Source: Apostichopus japonicus
Taxonomy: Eukaryota; Echinodermata; Holothuroidea; Aspidochirotida; Stichopodidae
DNA length: 64,000 nt
Direction of reading: 5' to 3'
Assembly: GCF_037975245.1 (NCBI RefSeq)
Contig: NC_092565.1
Span: 19,385,999-19,449,998, forward strand
Shown here piece after piece: positions 52,312-64,000 of the stretch. The position numbers and the translations under genes were made by a program. The notes beneath the pieces are model-generated. The model made no database searches, had not been told where the DNA came from, and was given only the letters and a program-made list of their open reading frames with translations. Position 1 is the first letter of the stretch. Every line of letters begins with the position of its first letter.

Positions 52312-54609
52312 ATTTTATCCAACTCATTGCATCAATATATACACCATCGATATGTGAAGTTATATAGCTTCCTTTAACTAATGAAGCCAACACGAGGTGG
52401 GAATAGTTTTACGGTTGAGATCAAATCCAATTTGCTACCAGGTTGTGCAAATTAAAACGACATGCACAAACAGGCATAGGTCAAGTCAAGCGGAAGATTA
52501 CGCGATAGTAAAACTTAATTCATGTACAAGAAACAAATCATCGTGAAATACTGTCAAAGAGAAAATAAGACATGCGAAGATAAAACACGCAACTGAACTG
52601 ATTTGTAAACTACTAGATTATTGGGCTATACTCACAAATCAAAGATGTTAGTTTGTGTAGTTTTTCTATATACGTAGAATAAAACGTTCAGTCGTTTTGA
52701 TAAGATAACAAAATGATTGTGTACGTCCTATATACGCTTATGTGAAAAGTTACTCCATCTAAAATACCAAAATATGACTGAATCAATCATGATTTGATCT
52801 CCTGAATTATTCCGAAATAGTTAACACCAGAGAGAGAGAGAAACATTGTTAGGGTTAGAGTAGCAGCTCCATGGTTAGGGAACCATTTGGTTCTACCGCC
52901 CTTAGAGAGTGACTTTAGGACGAACGGACTATGACGTCATGGATGATTGACCAGTATTAACCGCTATCAATCTGAAGTTACAATCTATTCAGTATCACCA
53001 CGTCGAGGAATTTTTTTCATTAAAAGATTCTAAATGACTAATATTTGTGGTAAGTTGTAACTCGATGACGTTTTTTACATTTTATATGAGAGTGTAGTCT
53101 GAACGAACATCATTTTATAGAGTTGAGTAGATGTAGATCAGATGCTGAAATACTACAAAAGTGTTCATTTCTTATTTTCCCACTTTCTATGCTTCCGATT
53201 CTCAATGGCATAGATTTGGAATTGCAACAAAACTCACATTTCCGTACGTTTGTATATATGGCTACACTGTATGTATAGTAGTAACACGAAAAAAGACGCT
53301 CGCCCCTTTTTATTCAGTTACAATGTCATATCGAGGGCGCACTATCGATATAAGCGCGTGTTCAATTGATCGACGCCGGAGACAAATTAATTAAAATAAA
53401 GCTACGCTACATGGTTATCGGTTTCTCGCAACCGAGCATGATAATTACAGTTTGTCCAGGATCGTAAATCTCATAATAAAAAAAAATAAGAAAAAATGGA
53501 TCTGTCTGTGAGTGAGAAAATGCTGTCACAACAATGATTACAGTCGACAACATTTCTGAAGTGTTCAAAACTCTTTAACAAGATAGTCAACGCGCCCCTT
53601 GTATGATTATTCTATTAGTCTGGTTTGATAACAGAAATCAGGGCTTGATTCAAGAACTAGGCTTAGAAAATAACTCAAAGCGATGACAGGATCAAAAGGG
53701 GGAGGGGGAAGAGGAGGGGAGCTGGAGGGAAGGAGAGAGGAGGGGAGGGGTGTGAATGTTGTTTCAAATTTTGAGGTCTACAGGATTCATCATACTACCT
53801 TTATATGTAACTTTCGTCTGTTGTTCCCATTTTTCTTGTTTTTATTAGTTTATTTATTTCCAATATGTAAATATTACTTTACATTGAGAGTGTAACCATG
53901 TGATCTTGAGGGCGTTATGTCGAGTGAATTACCACGAGTCCCTTCGAAAAGGAATATATACTAGACATGATCTAGGTCAAACGTTGAAGAGCAAACCTAG
54001 ACTCGTCGTATACAAAACTGGTCTGCGTTCGCTGCACTGATGTACGAGTTTCCGTCAGCTGCACGGCATCTACGTTTGATTGTGATTTATGCCGTGATTT
54101 TTCTTATTCGAAGGTCATATTCGTCATAACTTAGAATTTCAAATTTTACTTTACCTGTGGAATGGATGGTGGATACACATATTACTTAATTTTCAAAGAA
54201 AAAAAAAATTCTTAGCCATCCAATCGGAACCACCAGCTCCCCCCAACTTATGAATAGTCATGAGCTGTGTTATTCGTCATCACCACAACCGGCATGCCAT
54301 AAACATTACCTCATTATACTATAAAGTGTTATTGTTTGGTAGATACACAATGACACACGTATACATGACTAAGAAAATACATTGCCTATATAAATCGTTT
54401 CCATGAACTGAGAAATTTACGGTCTTCGAGATATTTGTCTTTGGTTTTGTCGTAAAACATTGTGGTAACATCGAGCTAATATTGTTCAAAGTCAAGTTAT
54501 GTGTCATTGAAACCCTTCAATCCCTGCACTCTTCTATAATGCCACTGCTATATTGTCCATAGTCAACAATACTGAATACTGTTAATCAGAACTGTATCCA
54601 ACAAATTCG
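52312..54609. other. Non-coding
   Basis: Contains a fragment of the dispersed repeat at 52846-52885 (TTAGGGTTAGAGTAGCAGC), the CRE at 52932 and a polypurine G-rich tract at 53696-53750. No exon recognised. Confidence 0.5.
52932..52939. promoter_or_regulatory. CRE palindrome TGACGTCA
   Basis: Perfect CREB/ATF consensus within the sequence ATGACGTCAT; distant from any recognised gene. Confidence 0.2.
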
Positions 54610-54729
54610 TTAGTGGGTAAGAGATGGTGGCGATGGGGGTGGGGGAGGGGTGTATAGTCTGACCACCTCCTCCCCCTTCCCACCCCTTCGATGTTTTACA
54701 CTTTCATTGATAGCAGCGAGACAACAGTG

Positions 54730-55065
54730 AATACTTGCTTGCAGGGTGTGTACGTGTGCGTGGGTGGGGTCGGTGGGGTAGGATTTGATGGCAAACAAAC
54801 ACATACCGTGGGGAAAACCTTTTGCATGTGCGTACACGCAAAAGGTTTTTCCAGTGTGTGTGTGTGTGTGGGTGTGGTGGGGTGTGGGGGGGTTGATGGG
54901 AAACAAACACAACAGTGGGGGAACAAACTTTGCATGTGCAAAAACGCAGGTTTCTCCAGGGTGTGTATGTGTGGGTTGGGTGGGTGGGTGGTTGGATGGA
55001 TGGGTGTCGGATTTGATGGCAAACACATACATGAGAGGAAAGCTTTTTGCATGTGCATCTGTATA
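54730..55065. repeat. GT-rich 110-120-bp minisatellite
   Basis: Three units beginning near 54782, 54891 and 55010, each with TTGATGG(C/G)AAAC then TTTGCATGTGC then a GT/GGGT-rich tail. In unit 1 AAAACCTTTTGC (54814-54825) pairs perfectly with 54838-54849, forming a hairpin. The lack of stops in several frames on both strands produces 90-140-residue frames (Cys- or His/Pro-rich) that are not genes. Confidence 0.8.
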
Positions 55066-58000
55066 ACATGGTAATCATGTGCAAATCCAGGGGGCAGAGG
55101 GGGCTTCAGGTTTGTTTAACCGGAGCCGTTTTTACCGGAGCCGATTGGGGGTAAGGAGAGTGGGGGCGGGGGCAAGCGTCGCGAATGAGATTCATCCTAT
55201 GCACCCTCCCCATTTTTTGCGCCGCCACAGTCAACACTTTAAAATTACTACACATATTATCTAAACATGAGACCCTAAAGATTAACAACAATACTTTACA
55301 ATAAAATATTTCTGTATCGTTTAACGTGAATTTTGCTCTTTAAAAGATAACTACTCATTCTTATTATAAAGTTGTCAACAATTTTGTTGGGGGGTTCCAG
55401 CACCACAGTAACTACATTCGTATCGGATCAATAGATATGTTTTGTACATGCGTGGACACTCACCTGAAGATTGGTAGAGTATTTATGAGAATATATAGAG
55501 ATTTCGGTAAATCCTTCCGGTCATTTCTTTGATCAAAGTTATAGGCTATATAAAACTAAGTACTTCGAAATTGTGTGAAAATTGCATCATTTGACCCAAT
55601 TTCGTGTCTGATGTACACGTATATTCTAGTTTTTCCTATTTATTCTAGCTTTTACCTGCAACTGCAACATGGACTAGAACAGCCAGTGTTTTACAGAAGT
55701 GAAAGCACTATTATTCTTGGCTGCAACTCTAAGATTTCAGTCTACAAGATATTGGGGGCAAAAAAAAAAGCATTTTGCTCGAAAGATTTGTTACGACAAT
55801 CCTGTACATATGATTTTTTTTCTAGTGAACATCGCAAAATAAACTATTTAAGACAATGTGCTTATATAAGGTAATTAAGGTAATTCTTCCACGCAAGAGA
55901 AAACATGGTATGTATAGATTTCTGCTATGTGTGACCATTTATAAACTTTTTGGCATATTTTGTGGGTACCACTCCCTCCCCTCCCCTCCCCCTAAAGCGA
56001 ACACTTGTTAACCAGGTGATTAACAAACTTAAAAGCCATGCCTTTATTATTCATTAGTTTAATAACCATTCTCATCGCCTCTAAACAAGATATTGGTTAT
56101 TTTTCTTCTTCTTCAAAATGGCGCCCGAGGAGCGTGATTAAAACCCGAATAGGTTGTGCGCAGACGACAGCCTAAATTAAGCCGACCATTATTTAAAAAG
56201 CACAAGTTGTTAAATGGGGGAAAGAATTGGCAATGAAGATTACAATTTAGGAACACCTTTTTTTAAAGATCTATTAAATCCCCCTTTTACAACTTGAGAG
56301 AGGAAGCGCGGACGGTTAAATTTTGGGCGGTTATGTTTTAATTAGCGTGGTGTATCAATTACGCTCATCATTTACTTGTATACAACAGTATCGTTTCAGT
56401 GTTGTGTTTTGTTAGCTCAGCCAAGGAACAGCAAACATCATAAGGTGTATTTAGCCTTTGGTATCCTGTCGTTTCTTTTAAAGATCAATAGAGCCGCCAG
56501 AAGCAATGTGCTCAACGGACAGGTGTAAACTCATGCAAGCCTGCCGAGGAGTGGCTCGTTTGACCTCGCGGGAACGGATCGAGAACCCCGTAAAGGTTAC
56601 CCACAAAAAATAGTCGGACAAAGAGACAATATATCGGTTATACAGAACCCGGAACTAGGCATAGATGGGATAGTCATTGGGAACGAGGACTGTGACACAG
56701 TGTTAGATGCGTTCAGTCAGGCAGACATTATTATAGAATGTTAAAGCAATGCTTAATGGATGGTCTCGTGATGCGCTTGTAAAAGAACATTATAAACTTC
56801 AGCAAACACTAATTAAACATATTTTAGAGATTGGTTTTATTTGACATGATCACGTGATGTGACATGTGTGACCTCCTCCTTCACCCTAACTCACCCTCAC
56901 ACAACCCAACGGTAATTTAGCAAACATTATAACCTCAAAGACTCGGTGTTATCCGATTTACCTGCGTAGAGAGAGAAATTTACAAGGGGTGTAGGTTTAT
57001 ATTCCACCCGGTGATGTATTTCATCCGTATTACACGGGGTGTTTTACAATTCAGTTTACCATGTTATCATGTAGCATTGATTACCATGGTGAAGAAATCA
57101 TTTTTCTATAGTGTCCTTATTCTCAAGCAGAACCGATTTCTTAATCAATTGTACGTCACGTTAGCACCATTCATTAAAGCAACTCGTTGTGTAAATGTTG
57201 GTACAGTTTTTAAACTATTTAATATGAAAATTCCATAACCAGATAATAATCCATTTCAGTTGCTTGAATAAACCAACTTTCTTACTTTCCAATAATTTTG
57301 AGGAAGATAAATATTGTACATTACTTTTTTCTTTACAAAGTTATGTAAGTAGAATGAAGAAAGCGAATCTTTCTTTCTTAAAATCGAGTGGACTCAGTAA
57401 TAATCTATTAATTAAGGTTAATTAGATTCTAAAAAACATGATAGCCTAAACAATCGTACAAGTTGGTCTTAAACAATTCAAAATGTTGAGACTTCGCCTT
57501 AATTAATTTAAAATAAATAAACTTGATTAGAACGGACAATGATTTGCAATATTTCAGATCATTGTGTGAGTACCAAAAGTTTACCAAAAATTCAACACGA
57601 AATGTTGATGTTGCTATTTTTTGTTTAACAAATACTACCGATATTTTTTTGTTACATAGGAAACTATTTTACAAGTTTGAAAATGATTCACACAAAGTCT
57701 ATACTTCAATTCTCTTTTTTATTTAATTTTTTCATTTTTTATTGTCTCTCAGAAAATATCTGTGGAGTTTGGAATAGCACGCCCTCTATTACGTCCATTT
57801 TGTGTGCAGGTGCGTAAACGAATCTTAACAAGGCGTGACCAATAATAGGCATTATTTCCGGCTGATAACCGGTATTTTGCAGTATTTAAAACATTGTGCT
57901 TCATATATTTAACACGTGCGGTATATTTTTCTTACTAATTTACAAAGGAAACATAAAGAAGTAAATTTATTTTCATTTCGATTTAACATCAAGCGCAGGT

Positions 58001-61000
58001 TAGGTTCGTGATAGAGTCACAGGCATATTGCTACCTGCCTTGGTACGAAAGAAAAAAATACCGAGAGATACCCTCAGATGAACTGCTATTTTTAGTTATG
58101 TAAAAACGATCAAATTTCCAAAACCACCTGTCGTTGTTAAAATGAAAATTTGGCACCTGGCACCAGATTGAACAATTGGACTAGAGACAGCAGATCGAGG
58201 GGGGGGGGGCGTGTAGGTGACGGCTGGTGGGAAAGAATATGGGAAAAAATGACTCATATCGTTGTATTGGTCCCTCACCTGCCCCGTCCCCCTACCCACC
58301 CACCACACTCCTTAGAAATGATACCTTTCCCTGAGGAATGACAACTAAACATTCATTTAAACATTCTGCAGAAACAGTAATAGTTAAATCTTTCCACTTA
58401 ACAAACTTTCATTTTCAAGAACAAAACAGGAAATTTGTATTCCAAGATCACTCTAATTCTTTGCTATTTGTCTATACTGCATGCCTAAAGAGCCTATACT
58501 TCTGTCCAATTGGTTTTTGAAAAATGTCGGCAATTCAAATTAAAAATATTACTTGATTTGAATATTACTTTAACAGAATTGCTTGGAAAGCGGAGAGGTG
58601 GGCAGAAGGGGAGTAGGGGAGGAAGGGTATAGGAGGTTGAGGTACCGATGATTTTTAAGATCTAAAAATACATTGAAGGAACAACTACCATATATTTTTA
58701 ACTGAATCGACTCTTTTTGTTTTATATTCACACGTGTGCGATCATTTGAGTGACATGATTGTCGATAACTTTAATAGTTAATATAAGATGTAATGATAGG
58801 CGGTCAAAGGAAATGCCTAGCCTACATGTAGAAGCAACACCTGGTAAGGTCATCGTTTAATTAGTCATGAACAGTTGTTATATTCTTTGTTCTCTGGGAA
58901 GTAAAAGAAAAAAGAGGAAATTAATGGTCGATATAAATCACCAGTTTCATTCCGTAAAAGTAACTGTCTGATTGTTGCAATTCGTGACCATGGTGACAGC
59001 TTATGCATATTCATTAGGCTAGTTACGTCAATAGGTTTAGTTCAGTATTTGATAAGGTCAAACGCGTATGATATGAAAGTGATAATATAGGTAAGAAAAT
59101 GATTAGTTAGTTTAATAAATTTATCAACCAATGATTGGAGTTAAATATGAATAATTTAGGTGAATAGGCTATCCTTGATTTGGCCTTGCCCTTCATATCT
59201 ATTTATAGTAGTGGTGTTATACAAAATTAACTTTGCGCATGACCGTTTTCATGTGGCAATTAAAACAGCTTTTCTTGTATCTATTATTTTGTTAAACTTC
59301 TCAACAAACATGTATTCGATACTAAAACCCATAACAATGAAGTTCATTAGCGGCTTGACTAGATAAATTTAATTTACACAAAGATGAGATTTATTTACAT
59401 GATAAAAAGAAAAAATGTCAATTTCGACAAAATTTTAAGAATCGCATAGAGTCGTTCAATAGTCAATTTCACGTTAACTGTTTTATTCAAGAAATTAGTA
59501 TATTGTCTCATAGTGTGATCTATTACAATCTTTCATTCCGAATAATACCCGAAAGAATTTGGTAAAATTTCCAGAAGTTTAAGAACAAACGCAACAATAC
59601 TTTTTTTTTTTTTTTTTGGGGGGGGGGGGTACTTATAGTGTGTAGACTCATTCGTAATGCAATTCTTTCAACTGTTTGACGGGAAGTATAAACTACCATA
59701 TATGTATACGTACATGCGTTGTACAGTGTACTGTAAAAAGTGGGCTGTATATTAGTATCATTTATATATACATTGCTTGTCGGCCTTGGATAAGATCATT
59801 TGTAAGCGTTATGTGCCCATTATATAGGGCAATGGTGATAAACACCCGACGATGATCACATAGTCACAGTCTCAATGCAAGGGGGACTGGGGTTGAGAGC
59901 GGATCAGTTGGTTCCTTGGTTGGTTTTTCGTGCCCAGATTATTTCCTGGGTGACAATTCTTAATAGCATCATTGTACCAGCCCCACGACATGAAGTGTAT
60001 GTAATGAGTCCGCCAAAATGTATGTTTCAATCGAACGATCATTTTTTTTCTAAATTTTGATTACATACATAATATATTCCCTACCATCACGAATATTCAT
60101 TGCGATAAAGATGATATTGAAATTAACAGAAAATCTATGTTGTTTAACACTTACATTCCTGAATAAAGCTTGTTAATTTGACGGAAAGTTTCATGTTTAC
60201 AATATGAAATAAAAGTTAATGCACAAATGTTGAAATTTTCCAATTTCCAATTTACATGTTAGAAATACTAATATAAGGGAGAGGGGGAGGGGAGGGGGTG
60301 AGAAGAAACAACAGAAAACTGAATCAAATTCTAATCTCGCCAATTAGCCCTCATTTGCTGAAAATATCTATATGAGGATATCCTATAGTTTGAATAAATA
60401 CAACCGCATTTATGTTCGGTGAGGGTTTTGCTAAAAACTTTTGACAGCACACAGACACATTGGCCGTTTTCGTATATACATTTATTTACATCTCTTATCA
60501 CAGTACTGACCAATCACTAAAAATTTAGTTGATGATTGAAGATTGAAACGAAAAGTTGATGTCCTAGCTTTGGAATTTGCTTGCTTTTTTTTTTTTTGTA
60601 ATCTGGAAATAAAATATAATGATAAAATAATAAAAATAAATATATTTTCTCTTCCTTTGGTCGGAACCGAAACTTATGTAAAAGTATACAAAAATAATCC
60701 ACACCATTTGTTTTTGCTCTTGCACCAATAGTGACCAATGAAATAAACATGTGTGTGTACCGTCCCAGAACAGCCGAAGAGATAAACAGTTACTTTAAAA
60801 CCTCGTATTACGGGCAAACAGAATGAGGAACAATAATGCCCCTGTTTTGATTGCGCGAGACCTACTTTTATCCCAGGAAGGTTATTTTTCACAGATGTCA
60901 GTCCCTCTTTTAATCTGGGCTAATTGAAACGTTTTATGAAGACTAGGCTAATAAGTCACAACTTGCGAGGCATCTTAATTGAGTAAACATTCATATAAAC

Positions 61001-61262
61001 TCTTCGGCTATCATAACGGTCACAGATCGACTGTTCACCTGTCACCGTAGACCCAAAAAAAAAAAGACTTGATTTCAAAAATGATTCTGAAAATCACGTG
61101 ATCCGTTCGCTCATAAAATTTTTATATATACATGGATTTTAATGTTAAACCCACAGGGGAGAAAATCCTGCTAGGATCGAAACACTGGGACCTCTTAACT
61201 TTTACAAATTAACCTAAACATTCAGGTCTTGTTTTCTGTCACTTTCTCTCTTTTTTCAGAAT
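55066..61262. other. Non-coding intergenic
   Basis: About 6 kb without a recognisable exon. It holds a GC-rich segment at 55085-55215 with two ACCGGAGCCG copies, a GC-balanced segment at about 56480-56740 (candidate regulatory element), G-rich tracts at 58199-58209, 58600-58630 and 60279-60300, and a T16-G10 homopolymer junction at about 59601-59629. Confidence 0.45.
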
Positions 61263-61657
61263 AAAGGGAGGGCGTTGTGGTCAAGTGGTTAAGGCAGTGG
61301 ACTTGTGATCTAAGGATTACAGGTTCGAGCCCTAGCCAGATCATTGCGTTGTGTCCTTGGGCAAGGCGCTTTATCTCCATTGCCTCTCTTCACCCAGGTG
61401 TATAAATGGGGACCTGCGAGGTTATAACTTGTAAATATAGTTGCGTGCGCCGGTTTGTGGCTGCACCCTATGGGAAGTCCCCGGGGGGACACGTGGTTGT
61501 GGTGCACTGTGGTGCCCCAGGAGAGATTGATTGAATTGTGCACACTTTGGTGTGTGGGTGTGACAAGTTACCAATGACCAGGGGTTAATAATTATCAGCG
61601 CACTGAGACTTAAGTGTGTATTTGCGCTTTATAAGAACTGTGTATTATTATTATTAC
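61263..61657 (+). mobile_element. tRNA-derived SINE, apparently full length
   Basis: The head has a Pol III A box (TGGTCAAGTGG) and B box (GGTTCGAGCCC) about 50 bp apart, as in a tRNA. The body contains GGGCAAGGCGCTTTATCTCC, followed by a CACCCAGGTGTATAAATGGGG block, a conserved central string I associate with the eumetazoan Nin-DC SINE domain (family from memory, not searched). The 3' end reads GCGCTTTATAAGAACTGTGT followed by (ATT)n, a typical SINE tail. Orientation is plus. Flanking target duplications were not identified. The 77-residue minus-strand frame inside it is spurious. Confidence 0.88.
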
Positions 61658-64000
61658 AAGCAGTTTGTTTACATTTTATAAATTGTATATAAATGTCATT
61701 GATAATGGTCTTGTAAGTAAAAACGTGAAGGAGGTTAAAATAAGGGGAATAGTGTGGGGGGGGGCGGGGGAAGGGGGTGGGGGTTGACGACGGTTGACAA
61801 TTTCAACAGCGATCTGTTGACTAAGTACTGACACATACGTTAGGCAATATATATAGTTCTGCGCAATTTCGTACTATGCACAATGCCGTACTCGTACAGT
61901 CTGCGTATACATTGAGAGCTGATCAATAATTGTAAATAATCAATAATCAATGCGTGTGACAACGATCTACTCCAGGCGGGGTAAATATACAGCTGTGTTA
62001 CAAGGTACACTGACCGTGCGCAGGCGGACTTGAAAGACAACCATTTGACTTTGAAGGGATACAATTTTATATCTTGGTCCATCCATTATCAAAAAAGCCA
62101 CAACAAAAAAAAGGGAGGGGGGGCCTGTACTTTTCTTCACTTGACTTTATTTTCGCGCATTTTTTTGGCTACATCTGTAAATATATTGTGGGCTGATATT
62201 TTATGCTTCACTTTCTGCGTGTAATTTAAATACCCCAAGACGTAAATCCAGACTTTAGATGAAATCTAATTGGTTGATTGCTCAATACGCGTTTAAGAAA
62301 TCCTAACGCGTATAGAGGCCAATAGGCTATGACCCTCACGGCCAACCACATAGGCAACGGTTGACCTGAATGTAATGTCCTTATCACACTCAGTCAAAAC
62401 AAGTTCTAAGCCAAACCCCAAAACCCCGAGATATAATCTGTGTTGATTTTACAACAGTAATTAAATGAAAACACTTGTTGCACTTTCTCCCGAACAGCAA
62501 TATAATAATAATAATATTAGCAAAATAATAATAATAAATAATTAATAAATAATAATAATAATAATCATAATAAAAACAACAACAACAATAATAATAAATA
62601 TGCATGAACAAGGTCATTGCAAATACGCTGAACTGAAAAGTAAAGTTTTAGGCCTTCATTTATCAAGAATTGCATTTAGCTCAACAACAATTTATCGAGA
62701 CAAACTTAGACTGTCACGGCCAAAGACCCTTTACCTTAATCTTAGCACCAGCTCACCTTTTCCAGCCTACATTGGCAATAAATTAATTCTCCTTTATTTA
62801 TAGAAGGTTTTCAAATGTAAATTTATTATTTTAACAGCTTAATAAGTTGGCATTGTCGGAAGCGTTTTTACAGACTGTCGACTTATGGAGTTTACTTCGC
62901 TAAAGACTTCAATGGTTTCCATGGTTACAACTTTTACAGAACATTGGCATTTTGTTGCCAAAAAAAAAAAGAGCAAGGAAAAAAAGAAAGAAATATGATT
63001 GGTAAAAATATTAAACTATTCAGTTAAGCCTTTAAACTAAATATTCACTTTGTCTAGAGTTTGAACAGGGGTAGATTTATATCAACTTAAAAGATAAAGA
63101 AAGTGGAATAAAATTGACATGTTAACAATCAGGTTGGATTTTGGTATTGATCATTTATAAGTAGGACAAAATGTAGGTGATTGATCTAACAGCGGTTTTG
63201 ATTTGTTAATAACACAAACAAAACTGATTATATAGGTCATTCCGAGTAGTGTCGTACTAGTTTTCTCGGAGGAGAGTCTTGACCCTCGCTGATGCTCTCA
63301 GAGGTCAGACTAGGTCAATGAAATTCAAACGATATCGTCCAGGGACCAGTTCCCGGTGTTTCCTCTTTTACGACACAGGTGCTAGGACGACATTTCAAAG
63401 GGTGGAAATCATTCAAGATTTTTTTCCTTTTTTAAAGAATGAATAATACACCAATAATACAAACCGATTCTTACCAATTCTTACCTATAGCCATCTTCTT
63501 CTTTTTCTTTTCTCCATCAAAGAAGAGAACAGAGAAGGGGGACTCCACGTAAGCCTTTGATCTTACCGCCCAACTAACACATTCATTGTCTGTTTTATTA
63601 GCCAATTCGTTTTATTGTCAGAAAGAACTAGCCTATGGTATTCACACCCATTTCAGCTTCCCTTCTTGTTTTTTTTTACTCTGCCCTTCTTCACCAGGGC
63701 GACCCGCTTTTCTTACCAACCCTTATATTGAGTGGTAATACAAGCTACCATTGTTTGCGAGTGCAACGGTCCGAATATTAAGAAATACTTATTTAGACAC
63801 CTAATTGAGCTGACCAACAGGCCAGAACTATACTGTAGAGAGCAAGAGCCAAAAAAAGAAAGAAAGAAAAAAAGTCGAAATCAATTGAATATAAACTAAA
63901 ACCAATCTGAGCTCTCGAGGTCTAAGCCACGCTCCAATTAATTTTAGCCACCAATTAAAACCACGGAGCGTTAATGACGGGGATAAAATTAAGCCACAAA
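61658..64000. other. Non-coding to window end
   Basis: G-rich tract at 61756-61785; (ATA)n-rich tract at 62502-62600 whose translation gives a spurious poly-Tyr frame; a segment at 63265-63310 with two AGGTCA half-sites; and a homeodomain-site-rich end at 63930-63998. No exon recognised. Confidence 0.5.

Noticed and set aside
52855..52870. Interstitial telomere repeat
   Set aside because: Only one full TTAGGG plus a partial copy; better explained by the dispersed repeat it belongs to.
54610..55084. Five overlapping frames of 93-140 residues, Cys- or His/Pro-rich
   Set aside because: They arise from a GT-rich stop-poor minisatellite; all frames are open in the same place.

Overview
The window looks like AT-rich nuclear DNA of a marine invertebrate animal, most likely a deuterostome and possibly an echinoderm. 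The evidence is spliced-gene architecture with consensus GT-AG sites, many long (TA)n and other simple repeats, a tRNA-derived SINE, hAT-type DNA transposon debris, and one developmental homeobox gene whose protein is clearly HMX (NKX5/H6 family). The species assignment is inference. No bacterial or viral gene organisation is present.

The only protein-coding gene I can support is hmx on the minus strand. Exon 1 (14771 down to 14357) holds the start codon and a Groucho-type eh1 motif. A 5.3 kb intron (14356-9048) follows. Exon 2 (9047 down to 8323) holds the acidic stretch, the homeodomain and the two HMX-specific downstream motifs (SD1, SD2). Joining the exons at the G|GTAAGA donor and TAATAG|G acceptor keeps the frame and gives a 379-residue protein. 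The other roughly 60 kb shows no recognisable exon; the remaining open frames are short, low-complexity, or shadows of tandem and dispersed repeats.

The non-coding part, left to right: an 84-bp tandem repeat (426-932); a possible small hAT-like MITE (3119-3277); AT minisatellites and (TA)n tracts; the hmx locus with a set of perfect CRE palindromes (TGACGTCA) around it, including an 18-bp CRE-Ebox-CRE palindrome 1.4 kb upstream of the start codon and a CRE-bearing tandem at 17.7 kb; nested palindromes near 20.2 kb; a two-level AT satellite (22684-23515); two copies of a dispersed repeat (24317-24660 and 42935-43300); a 54-bp perfect-arm hairpin inside a fold-back element (26842-27068); a tRNA-Leu/Ser-like SINE head (32229-32333); a 147-bp tandem (33959-34385); heptamer and 21-bp GTACTCG-related arrays on opposite strands (34472-34560, 40357-40785); hAT debris near 36.6 kb; a 410-bp hAT MITE with perfect 8-bp target duplication (43590-43999); a five-unit tandem array of tRNA B-box-like sequence (50291-50428); a (TA)n palindrome; a GT-rich minisatellite (54730-55065); and a complete-looking tRNA-derived SINE (61263-61657).

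The layout resembles a developmental-regulator gene in a gene desert. Several GC-balanced, non-repetitive stretches (26.6, 29.3, 47.3, 56.5 and 63.9 kb) are candidate cis-regulatory elements. I did not see a new multi-gene system. The more unusual items are repeat structures and the CRE concentration.
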